A stretch of 13,517 nucleotides of DNA from Pelagophyceae sp. CCMP2097 (Eukaryota; Sar; Pelagophyceae), in the NCBI GenBank assembly GCA_026770575.1, contig MU657602.1, positions 13,289-26,805 on the forward strand, given 5' to 3'. Below, one piece after another: positions 1 through 7,215 of this stretch; within the stretch, counting starts at the first letter, position 1, and every line of letters starts with the position of its first letter. The notes under the pieces are model-generated. The model saw only the letters and a program-made list of their open reading frames with translations, did no database searches and was not told the origin of the DNA. Position numbers and translations under genes: made by a program.

Positions 1-99
1 TTTTAAGAAGGCAAAGGCGACAGGCACTGTCGATTCGCTTAAGTTTTAAGAAAAAAAAGCAACGGGTTGCCTTTGGCCATTAGACAGCTTCACTTTTTT

Positions 100-217
100 C
101 AAGCTACTTTCAAGTTGCTTTCAAGTTGCTTTCAAAGTCTGCATTTGCGTGTAAAGCTGCTTGAAAGTAGCTTAGAACTTTCAAGATGAGCTTGAAAGTT
201 AGCTACTTTCACACGTG
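100..217. repeat. 11-bp repeat cluster, direct and inverted
   Basis: Three adjacent 11-bp units start at 100, 111 and 122 (CAAGCTACTTT, then CAAGTTGCTTT twice). The same word in inverted orientation returns at 161-173 (TTGAAAGTAGCTT, an exact 13-bp inverted match to 101-113), and further variants follow at about 190-212 in both orientations. The cluster could fold into a cruciform or hairpin. Its function is unknown; it may be a protein-binding repeat or the end of another mobile element. Confidence 0.6.
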
Positions 218-407
218 CCTGCACGCCCCGAGGATTCACCGAGAGCGAAGCGTTGAGGCGCCTGGCACCGAGAACCAACACCCAAACGAACACCACGTGA
301 GGCAGCCCAATGGGGCGGGACAGGCAGGGTTGACGGCCAGGGATGGCCCGGCCGCCTAGTGAGGCTCGGCAGCGAGGTTTAATCGCTAATCAAACCCTGC
401 AAGGCAA

Positions 408-446
408 GGATTTGAAAATCAAAGATTCTCAAATCCCGTTTCGGGA
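408..446. repeat. Two hairpins next to a transposon end
   Basis: An 8-bp stem (GGATTTGA at 408-415 with TCAAATCC at 429-436) overlaps a second perfect hairpin (TCCCG-TTT-CGGGA, 434-446). They end 9 bases before the inverted-repeat terminus at 455. No matching hairpins follow the other end at 2157, so they probably belong to the flank rather than to the transposon. The structures are seen directly; any role is unknown. Confidence 0.5.
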
Positions 447-454
447 CGTGCCTG

Positions 455-725
455 GGCACTATGGACCCAGATGTCTGTGTCACTAAGGGATTTCGGAGTC
501 GGCTTCGGATGGGGCTCGGGGCGGCTGCGCTGGGTCCGGAGGGTCCTTCGCTGTGACGCTGTAGAAGGATGCGCTCGCTGGCCGCGTGTGGCGATTTTTA
601 TCGGCGGTTTTGTGGTTTGGCCGGTTTTACGCGACATCCGCGCGGGTCATTTCGGGGCCCCCGGGCGCGGCAGCTCGGTGGAGGAGGCCGCACATGGCCC
701 CTGCCTCGGCCTCGGGCGAGTTTGC
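455..725 (+). repeat. Left inverted-repeat arm
   Basis: Pairs in reverse complement with 1885-2157. The match is near-perfect for the first 190 bases and then drops to roughly three quarters identity (by eye) towards the interior. A further segment at about 761-812, outside this outer arm, pairs instead with 1489-1541 of the middle arm. That suggests the left arm is really about 360 bp long and that the right arm has lost its inner part. Confidence 0.7.
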
Positions 726-819
726 AGCGCGAAGGACGCGCGCAAAAGTCGACGGTGGCGACGCACGCAACGTCGGGCGCGCGTCGGGCCGTCCCGCGCA
801 CGATCCGACGGCGCTGAAG

Positions 820-1485
820 TGCCCCGACCCATGCCGCCTCTTCCGTACTGCCACTCGCCACACATGACCCCTTGCCAAACAATGAGAAGCTAGGCCCACC
901 CAAATATTCCCCACCGCAGGCATATGGAACCACCCTCCCTTTCCGCGCAGGCGACGTCTTCCTGATTCCACCAACCACCCTTTCCGCGAGCGCACACCTC
1001 CCGCTGCCGCGAGCACGAGCCTCGAACCCGTGCACGAGCAACCCCTCCTTGTCTCCCCTCGTTTGCTCCCCGCGTCTGAAGCGATGCGCGCGATGCGCTC
1101 GACTATTTACGCCTCTCCAACTAAGAAACCCTCCCAAGCACGACGCCACCCGCGGAGGGCTCACTCTCGCCGATCCTGGGGTGCCGAAAGAGTCGGTCAG
1201 ACAAGTATGACGGCGCGACCGGCCGACGCCGCCCGAGGAATCTTGAAGACCCCTTCATTCCTCCGATGAGTACCAGCGCGCTCGCAAGTGCAACGCGCCG
1301 ATGTTCGACCACACCAGGCGATTGCACGATACTACATGCTTTGGAACGGTGAACATGGCGACGACGGGACTTCTCGCACGTGCGGGGAGATGATTCGCGG
1401 CATGTCGCGCACAGCAGCACGAGATAGTTAGCCGCCAGGCCCCGCATGCCCCCCGAGCCCTGTCTCGAGTCGCGCGGCGCGGCGC
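820..1485. other. Transposon interior, no recognisable gene
   Basis: CT-rich on the plus strand from about 890 to 1150, then mixed GC-rich. Several open frames of 79-188 codons overlap in different frames and on both strands, with low-complexity Arg/Ala/Pro-rich translations typical of chance frames in GC-rich DNA. No transposase signature is visible. Confidence 0.5.
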
Positions 1486-1487
1486 GC

Positions 1488-1690
1488 GCGCGTCGGATCG
1501 CGCGCGGGACGGCCCGACGCGGGCCCGACGTCGCGTGCGCCAATACCGTCGGTAAATACCGCCACAGGCGCCGGGGTGACGCCTGCTTCTACAGCGTCAC
1601 AGCTAGGGACCCCCCGGACCCGCCGCAACCGGCCCGGACCCCATCCGAGGCGGGCGCCAAGATCTCTAGGTCGCACCAGCCAAAAGTGCC
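1488..1690 (-). repeat. Internal diverged third terminal arm
   Basis: In the same orientation as the right arm (1885-2157). It shares a stretch around TTCTACAGCGTCACAG (1589-1604, against about 2046-2061), the following CCGGACCC tract, and the final AGTGCC at 1685-1690. Its left part (1489-1541) is the reverse complement of 761-812 in the left arm. It is therefore a complete but diverged terminus, either of a related nested element or of an older copy of the same family. Confidence 0.65.
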
Positions 1691-1884
1691 GGCGCAGCGC
1701 AGATCGGCGGCGCAGCCGCTCCGTGGGCGGCGCCGGCCGGAGGCCGCCAACCGGAGGCCTCCGACCTGATGCCGACGCCCTCATGCCGGCAGCCTCCGGA
1801 TTCCGACCTCCGGCCGCCTCCGCGGGCCGTCCGCGGCCGCCGTCGCACGTGCTGGCACCATCGTTTTTGCCCGGGCGCCTTTAA
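1691..1884. other. GC-rich spacer with palindrome
   Basis: Lies between the middle and right arms. It is rich in CCGGAGGC-type words and contains a perfect 12-bp palindrome, CGGAGGCCTCCG, at 1752-1763. No gene is visible. Confidence 0.4.
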
Positions 1885-2157
1885 CCCTTTGAGCTCGTCC
1901 GGGCCTCGGGGTGGGTCATGCGCGGCCCCACCGGCCGAAGCCCCGCGGCTGCAGGGCCCGGAACGACCCGCGCGGATGTCGCGAAAACCGGCCAAACCAC
2001 AAAACCGCCGATAAAAATCGCCACACGCGGCCAGCGAGCGCATCCTTCTACAGCGTCACAGCGAAGGACCCTCCGGACCCAGCGCAGCCGCCCCGAGCCC
2101 CATCCGACGCCGACTCCGAAATCCCTTAGTGACACAGACACCTGGGTCCATAGTGCC
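1885..2157 (-). repeat. Right inverted-repeat arm
   Basis: Reverse complement of the left arm, ending with AGTGCC at 2152-2157. The same tracts occur in both arms: the CACTAAGGGATTTCGGAG block near the end, the GACGCTGTAGAAGGATGCG block, and the GCGACATCCGCGCGGGTC block. Confidence 0.75.
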
Positions 2158-2520
2158 AGTGTGCAAGGGGCCGGAAACCAAAATTGAAGTGAGCGACCGC
2201 ACGGCGCAAGGAGCACGGCGGCGCGCTCGAGCGTGTTCACGCCGACGACGTCGACGAGCCGCAGCACGGCCGACCAATCTGGACCTACCGCGTCCGCGGT
2301 GCCGCGAGTCGCGCCGACGTGCGCCCGGAGCGCCTCCAAGGGCATCGACGACAGCCGCATGCGGTTGATCACGTCGAACTGAGACGGCGCGTTTGCGGCA
2401 CCAGGGCGCTGGGTCGCAAGCGCGCACACGTCAAGGACAGCGTACAAGCCGGCGTCTCGGTCGATGTGCACGAACGGCCCACCCGTGTGAAAGACGAAGC
2501 GACGCAGGAGCCTCGGCCGT
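2158..2520 (-). CDS. Possible host exon, unknown protein
   Basis: A minus-strand open frame reads about 110 residues with ordinary, non-repetitive composition, including HTGGPFVHIDRD, AGLYAVLDVCALATQ and SQFDVINRMRLSSMP. This is unlike the Arg/Pro-rich chance frames around it. The frame has no clear upstream ATG: before about 2520 it becomes Arg-rich and low in complexity, as expected if an intron or frameshift lies there. Downstream it runs without a stop into the transposon arm at 2157, so the native 3' end may have been cut by that insertion. I do not recognise the family. The alternative is a chance frame in GC-rich DNA, and the boundaries are approximate. Confidence 0.35.
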
Positions 2521-2919
2521 GCGCGGCGCCGTGCACCCCAGCTCCGTCCTTTTGCGCGGCGCCGCCGTGTCGCCCTGCTCGGTGGTAGCGGCCGGCTCCA
2601 TGGCTACAAATACACCAACCGGCCTGTCCGAGTCAGTGAGTGGACGCGTAACGCGGCGGCGACGATTTGTTCCTACTCTAGGATTCGGCAACCAGATCAA
2701 GAAATCCGAATGGTCCAGACAAGATCTGACATCGGAACACTGTTCTCGCGGTGATCACGGCACGGCATAAGCGTCGGCCGCGCGCGCCACGCGCACGGCA
2801 GCCGCCTCGGTCGCGCGCGGCGCCGCCGGTGCACGCGGCTCGTGCGTGCTCGCCGCCCGTCCCAGCGAGCACGGCGCCGCGCGCAGCCTCGGGTAGTAGG
2901 CCCCAATTCGGCTCTTGTT
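2521..2919. other. GC-rich flank without a recognisable gene
   Basis: Open frames exist on both strands, but their translations are Arg/Ala-rich and match nothing I recognise. A patch at about 2595-2765 is less GC-rich than its surroundings and could be intronic or intergenic host sequence. The GC-rich tract stops near 2905, where the AT-rich insert begins. Confidence 0.4.
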
Positions 2920-3074
2920 AGGACTTCTTTTGTTGGGACAAAAGTCATTTTCAATCAGATCGTTGTAAAAAACAAAGTCCCACAAAATAAGTTTAAAAGT
3001 AGAGAGACTTAAAAGAGAGTGACTTTTTTAAGGGTTGGCATTGGGAAACTTTGAAAATTTTAAATTATACGAAT

Positions 3075-3178
3075 AGTTTCGGGGTGAAATTTTACAAAGT
3101 TTCGGGGTGAAATTTTTACAAAGTTTCGGGGTTAAATTTTAGATAGTTTAGGGGTTAAATTTTATAAAGTTTCGGGGA
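3075..3178 (+). repeat. Five-copy 23-24 bp tandem repeat
   Basis: Units start at 3075, 3099, 3122, 3145 and 3169, with consensus AGTTTCGGGGTTAAATTTTA. Spacing is 24, 23, 23 and 24 bases. The core TTTCGGGG is exact in four units and TTTAGGGG in the fourth; the fifth unit is cut short. The array lies about 150 bp inside the left edge of the insert and just past the 3' end of the first small gene. Iteron-like arrays near an element end can serve as replication-initiator or recombinase binding sites, but nothing here shows which. Confidence 0.75.
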
Positions 3179-3199
3179 GTTTTTAGCGATGTATTTTAT

Positions 3200-3439
3200 C
3201 TAAGAACTAGTTGCGATCAATTCACGTAACTGTGTAGGACTAAGTTGCAACAGATGACCAACCTTCGAACGAATTGCTGCTTTCTCATCTGGATCCTCGC
3301 AACACTTGTACGAATCGAAGCAGTGATCAATTACGGTACGATGAACCCACTCTTGCGAAATTGGATCGATTTCGTCAATATCCATCTCTAACATTTTGTT
3401 AATATGTTTTTTGTTTTTTTTTAGATTGGTAAAACACAT
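3200..3439 (-). CDS. Small acidic protein of unknown function
   Basis: An intact 79-codon frame, Met at 3439 and stop at 3200-3202. The N-terminus is lysine-rich (KKNKKH), followed by an acidic part with IDEIDP, two adjacent cysteines (KCCEDPDEK) and a C-terminal LLQLSPTQLRELI. It is probably mostly helical and has no membrane segment. I do not recognise a family. The start is supported by a promoter-like TTAATCATA on the minus strand exactly 30 bases before the ATG, the spacing found before the other genes of the element. It is one of the few uninterrupted frames in the insert and points away from the other left-hand genes, towards the left end. Confidence 0.6.
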   Translation of the reverse strand: MCFTNLKKNKKHINKMLEMDIDEIDPISQEWVHRTVIDHCFDSYKCCEDPDEKAAIRSKVGHLLQLSPTQLRELIATSS

Positions 3440-3460
3440 TTCGAATTTGTTTCTTCTTAC

Positions 3461-3469
3461 TATGATTAA
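3461..3469 (-). promoter_or_regulatory. Promoter-core motif for the 79-codon gene
   Basis: On the minus strand this reads TTAATCATA, one base from the TTAAGCATA form found elsewhere in the element. The first T lies 30 bases before the ATG at 3439. It is the least exact of the five copies, but the spacing matches. Confidence 0.5.
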
Positions 3470-3601
3470 TGTTTAACTAGGAAACCATTCATCATTTTTA
3501 TCCAAAAAATATTTTTATATATTTATTATTATCTCAATTAGATTGGTTAAATATAATCCTTTCACTATTGAGATTACGGAATAGTTGGAATCTGTCCCAT
3601 T

Positions 3602-3792
3602 AGCGACAATTTAAAAAGTGGCAAAGTCCATAAAACAGACTACTCCTTTAATGAAATACCCATTTTATGACATTCGCCACCTTTTGGATCCTTGTATATA
3701 TGTGAAGGTGATAAATATTTTTTATCCTATAATCGCTTGCGGGAACGAACAAATATCTCCATAAGCGTGGACTTATTCAATACATTAAATAA
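3602..3792 (+). repeat. Direct repeat, copy 1
   Basis: A 191-bp unit repeated at 3811-4001, offset exactly 209 bases, with only about six differences by eye. It contains no open frame of note. It can fold: CCACCTT at 3677-3683 faces AAGGTG at 3705-3710, and AAAAAGTGGC at 3613-3622 can also pair with the same GCCACCTTTT. The near identity in otherwise decayed DNA means the duplication is recent or is kept identical. Confidence 0.85.
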
Positions 3793-3810
3793 TATTATAA
3801 AAAGCCGTTA

Positions 3811-4001
3811 AGCGACAATTTAAAAAGTGGCAAAGTCCATAAAACAGACTACCCCTTTAATGAAATACCCATCTTATGACATTCGCCACCTTTTGGATCC
3901 TTGTATATATGTGAAGGTGATAAATAATTTTTATCCTATAATCGCTTGCGGGAACAAACAAATATCTCTATAAGCGTGGACTTATTCAATACATCAAATA
4001 A
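3811..4001 (+). repeat. Direct repeat, copy 2
   Basis: Second copy of the 191-bp unit, separated from the first by 18 bp of AT-rich spacer (3793-3810). The potential stem sequences are conserved in both copies, as is the word ATAAGCGTGGACTTATTCAA. The pair lies between the divergent 79-codon gene and the rightward gene block, where a control region or origin would be expected; that role is inference. Confidence 0.85.
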
Positions 4002-4068
4002 ATTATTCAAAATCACAATAACACCCCCCAACTTCATAAAAATGACGTATGATTTATATATGAACAAA

Positions 4069-4081
4069 TTAAGCATAAAAT
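4069..4081 (+). promoter_or_regulatory. Promoter-core motif for the 41-codon gene
   Basis: TTAAGCATAAAAT, whose first T is 30 bases before the ATG at 4099. The nine-base core TTAAGCATA is identical to the copies before the primase gene and its inverted partial duplicate. Confidence 0.65.
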
Positions 4082-4098
4082 ATTTATAGTAAATAAAT

Positions 4099-4224
4099 AT
4101 GGATAGCATCGATAATATTGAACATGTACAAAATAAAAACCGAGGTCGTCCATGTACGTCGCTTGAATCAAAATTGTTAAAAAGGAAAATTTCAAATAAA
4201 AATTATTACTACTTACTAAAATAA
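4099..4224 (+). CDS. Small basic protein with AT-hook-like motif
   Basis: A 41-codon frame, too short to be noticed without its promoter motif. It begins MDSIDNIEHVQ, then has NRGRPC, whose Arg-Gly-Arg-Pro core resembles an AT-hook, and a basic stretch (KLLKRKISNKN) ending YYYLLK. A small DNA- or nucleoprotein-binding role is a guess from composition. The frame stays open for nine more codons beyond the TAA (ARDTVKNNE, then another stop), so the first stop may be a mutation in a protein of about 50 residues. It is followed by the primase-helicase promoter motif at 4287. Confidence 0.45.
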   Translation: MDSIDNIEHVQNKNRGRPCTSLESKLLKRKISNKNYYYLLK

Positions 4225-4286
4225 GCAAGAGATACAGTAAAAAATAATGAATAATTTTTTTTATAAAAATGATGCCTATAAACGGG

Positions 4287-4299
4287 TTAAGCATATAAT
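4287..4299 (+). promoter_or_regulatory. Promoter-core motif for primase-helicase
   Basis: TTAAGCATATAAT, 29 bases before an ATG at 4316. The stretch of about 60 bases around it, including an AT-rich TATATAT-like tract right up to the ATG, is closely repeated in inverted orientation upstream of the partial primase copy (8556). This identifies 4316, not the later ATG at 4383, as the ancestral start. Confidence 0.7.
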
Positions 4300-4315
4300 T
4301 ATATATCATATTATA

Positions 4316-7091
4316 ATGGTTAAGACACTTACATTTTTTAAAAAAAGATTGGTATAAAAACAATGACATAAACGGTGGCTCAATGAGAGAAGCAATTATT
4401 ACCAAGAAATCCAATACCATAATAGTACATTCTCAAACAAAAAAATGCGGAAGACTCTGGACGTCGATGACTCCCGATGATTACTTGAAACTTTTAAATA
4501 AAAACAATGGTTTGTATGAAGACCTCACGACTTATCCCATGAAGATTTACTTCGATATTGACAAGGAAGGTGGAACTGATTCTAACTTTTTAGAAATTAT
4601 TAAAAATAAAATTCTGAGTAAATTTGTGAATGCGAAGATGGTTGTCAGTGGTTCCGTGACTCCAACAAAATCGAGTTATCACATTGTACTGTCAAATTAT
4701 TTGATAAAGGACGAAGATGAACTATTGATTGTCAAATTCATCGTGAAATCAATGAGTGAGGATGAAAATTCATTCGACTGGAAAGTTTATACAAATAACC
4801 GTAACATGAAATCAATAAATCAGAGTAAATTGGACGGACGGGTTCAAGAAATCATTGAAGAGGCTGACTTTAAGAAGCATATGATCACATGCTTTTTCGA
4901 AGATGAATCATTACCGATACCGGAGATTAATGAGATGCTGCGACATGAGATAGACATTGATAGATCGCATGAACCTTATGATTTATCGACGCTGCCTAAA
5001 CTTAATTTATCATGCGACATTCTATTAGAGTATGACAATATTTTACCAGATGATATATTGCGACTGTTGCCATTAAACCCTACACAATATAGTCATTCAT
5101 ACACAAATTTGATGGCACGTTTTTGTTACACAAATTACATATCATTCATAGATTTTCTTAAATGGCTTGAACAGAAGCATATTGATTTATCGACAAACGA
5201 AGCAAAACAGAAGAAGTGTGCGACGACTTGGAGTAGAATCAGTGAATATCGAATTGAAAAAGCTACTTTACGGAAAATGAAGAATGTGTTGTGTGCTTTT
5301 TATCCACAATTTAGTCAAAACTTCCATTTCAAAAAGTTTAAAAAAACCTTTGAATTTGATAGAAAGAATTTAATAAAGATTGAACGATTAAGTCAGAAGG
5401 AATACGGTTATGGGAAGCGGCAAAACTGAACAAACAGTCCGATATTTAAAAAATTATAATTATTTGTCATTTATATGGATTGCACCGAATCGGGCTCTTG
5501 GATTGAACACATTAACAAGACTCCAATCGATAGGTATTGATGTTGCACATTACCAAAATTTTACAACGACAGATAAAAAAGAAGGGGGTTTATTAAAACA
5601 AAAAAAGTTAATAATAATAGTCAATTCATAAAATTATTTGCCAGATAAGGAGTATGATGTTATAATTATAGATGAGATTGAAACAGTTGTTGACAAATTT
5701 GAAGGATCTTTAATGAAGAAGAAAAAACGAAAATTGGAACATTTTTAAATTTATTATCAAGAAATCAAAAAAGGTGATCTTATTGGATGCATTTGTTACC
5801 ACTAAAACAATAAATTTGTTCAAGGATATCCTCCCAGAAAGACGTGCTTCAATTATCGAACTCAATAATGAAAAGTTAACAACAAGTCTCACATATTTTT
5901 TGGATTCTAATCAGATGATAACTGACATTATAAAGGATTTGATAAACGACAAGAAAATATTCATCTATTATCCATTCAAAGAATCGAAGCGTGAAATGAA
6001 AATGGCGGAATTCAGCGAACTGTTGGAAAATAAGAGTTATAAAGTCGGAAGGCATTACAATGCCGACATTGATGATAAAAGAAAGAAAGACCTCTTGAAC
6101 GTTAATGAGAATTGGAAAGATCTAAATTTTGTTATAACGAATAATATAATAACATGTGGTATTTATTACGATTCAAACGACATACATTTTACAAGGCATA
6201 TATTTTTGTAGCTTCATTTTGCAACGCTCGCGACATTCTACAAGTCTCATATCGATGTCGCGCGTTGGCATCAAATCAAATTCATATGTGTTATTTACAA
6301 AATAGTGGTCGAACCAGTGCTTGGGAACTGGATAACCTTGACTGTCCAATAAATGAAAAATTGGTGCAATCGATTATCCTCGAACCTAAGTCGCCATTAA
6401 GAAAAACTATTCATCTGATGGCATCAAAGGCGCATTACAAACAACTTAAATGTGAAAAGGGGATTGAAGATGATTTTGAGGCAGAAGTAAATTCCATGCT
6501 ATCAAGATGTAATAACACAATGAGTTACATGAACGTTTCTGATATTGATAAATGGGAGAATGAACTAATAGATGAACTAATAGAGAAAAAAATGTTTGAA
6601 TGTGAAGCAACTATGATTGAAAAGATGCTAGTGAAAAAAATCTATTTTAAAAACCACTTTGAAAAGCCTGAAATGTTACAGAGCGATTTAGAACTAGCTT
6701 GGGGGTTTCAAATTATGGAATTTTTTGACAAGCTTAGAGAATTAAATAAAGATAAAAATAATATTTTTGAAAGAATTGCGAAATTCAATGATATGGATAT
6801 AATTGATACAGGAATTTTTCCGATGGATATTAAAAAAACGAAGTTTTCCGACGACCTTATTGAAGTAATATTCTAAAATTATAAATTTAAATATTTGACG
6901 AAACATCCGGTGTTCAAAAAAATTTAAAAGAAATTTATAATACTCAATTTGTCAAATCAATTATAAATACGTCATATTCAAAAACAAAGACATGTACATA
7001 TAAGACGGACGTAAGTGTTAATTATTGGTATCGATTTGTAAGGGATAATACAAAAAAGATGGAAGTCGAATGTGCATTTTTAGATGTGTAG
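4316..7091 (+). pseudogene. Primase-helicase (AEP primase + UL9-like helicase), broken
   Basis: A replication protein of about 920 codons. The archaeo-eukaryotic primase part (4383-5429) shows YFDID (catalytic Asp pair, 4554 and 4560), SSYH about 40 residues on, and FDWKVY with the likely third Asp. The superfamily 2 helicase part shows MGSGKT (Walker A, from 5410), IIIDEIE (Walker B, about 5667), ILLDAFVTTKT (about 5776) and ARDILQVSYRCRAL (motif VI, about 6226), as in origin-binding helicases of the herpesvirus UL9 type. A conserved-looking tail (6893-7091) ends at TAG. It would act in element DNA replication. Breaks: a frameshift in the T6A7 run at 4334-4346, others near 5395-5410, 5711, 5766-5771, 6203-6207 and 6876-6893, and a TAA at 5629-5631 where a Leu TTA would fit. 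No intact product is expected if the sequence is accurate. Confidence 0.85.
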
Positions 7092-7186
7092 GGATTCAAT
7101 ATAAAAACATAATTTAAATTTATTTTTTATCATTCTACATAAAAATGAAACGCGACATCAATATAAGGCTTAATTATTATATTGTA
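7092..7186. other. Intergenic spacer before the recombinase
   Basis: AT-rich, without a frame of note. It separates the primase-helicase stop from the promoter motif at 7187. Poly-T and poly-A runs are present, but no defined terminator or polyadenylation signal can be asserted. Confidence 0.4.
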
Positions 7187-7199
7187 TTAAGTATATAAT
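7187..7199 (+). promoter_or_regulatory. Promoter-core motif for the tyrosine recombinase
   Basis: TTAAGTATATAAT, one base different from the copy before the primase-helicase (TTAAGCATATAAT). Counting the same 29 bases leads to 7216, which now reads ATA instead of ATG in the recombinase frame. Confidence 0.6.
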
Positions 7200-7215
7200 A
7201 GCGACCCCTTTCAAA

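Larger units (their letters stand above)
1..454. other. Left flank without a recognisable gene
   Basis: No convincing open frame is visible. The first 220 bases are of mixed composition and carry the 11-bp repeat cluster noted separately; the rest is moderately GC-rich and leads into two hairpins directly before the transposon end at 455. The open frames that reach into this stretch from the right are the inverted repeats of that transposon read as protein, not genes. I see no tRNA or rRNA. Confidence 0.5.
455..2157. mobile_element. Non-autonomous inverted-repeat DNA transposon
   Basis: About 1.7 kb bounded by long imperfect inverted repeats. The outer 40 bases are nearly identical: both ends read inward GGCACTATGGACCCAG, then TGTCTGTGTCACTAAGGG, one base later. 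Similarity continues for about 270 bp. A third, diverged copy of the arm ends at 1690. The GC-rich interior has long open frames on several strands but none resembles a transposase, so the element is non-autonomous. No clear target-site duplication is seen: 454 backwards reads GTCCGTGCA and 2158 onwards reads AGTGTGCAA. The family is undetermined. An end counted from CACTA (457/2155) would recall CACTA transposons, but the two preceding G residues are also shared by all three arms, which argues for GGCACT as the true terminus. Confidence 0.75.

Noticed and set aside
471..2043. Many long overlapping open frames of 80-188 codons in the GC-rich transposon
   Set aside because: They occur in several frames on both strands, have Arg/Ala/Pro-rich low-complexity translations, and repeat one another because they are the inverted arms read as protein.
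457..2155. Classification as a CACTA (EnSpm) transposon from the word CACTA at both ends
   Set aside because: The shared terminus is GGCACT in all three arms, extending past CACTA, and no 3-base target duplication fits (GGG against CCA).
3602..4001. CRISPR array or self-cleaving ribozyme
   Set aside because: There are only two long direct repeats and no short repeat-spacer pattern. I found no CTGATGA/GAAA hammerhead core in the units.
4034..4420. Minus-strand 128-codon frame encoding a very hydrophobic, membrane-like protein
   Set aside because: It lies antisense to the 41-codon gene, the promoter region and the start of the primase gene. Its Leu/Ile/Phe/Tyr-rich composition is what AT-rich antisense DNA gives, and it has no promoter motif.
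5400..5412. Programmed ribosomal frameshift before the helicase P-loop
   Set aside because: There is no slippery heptamer at the switch point, and the gene has many other breaks including a nonsense codon, so decay or sequencing error is simpler.
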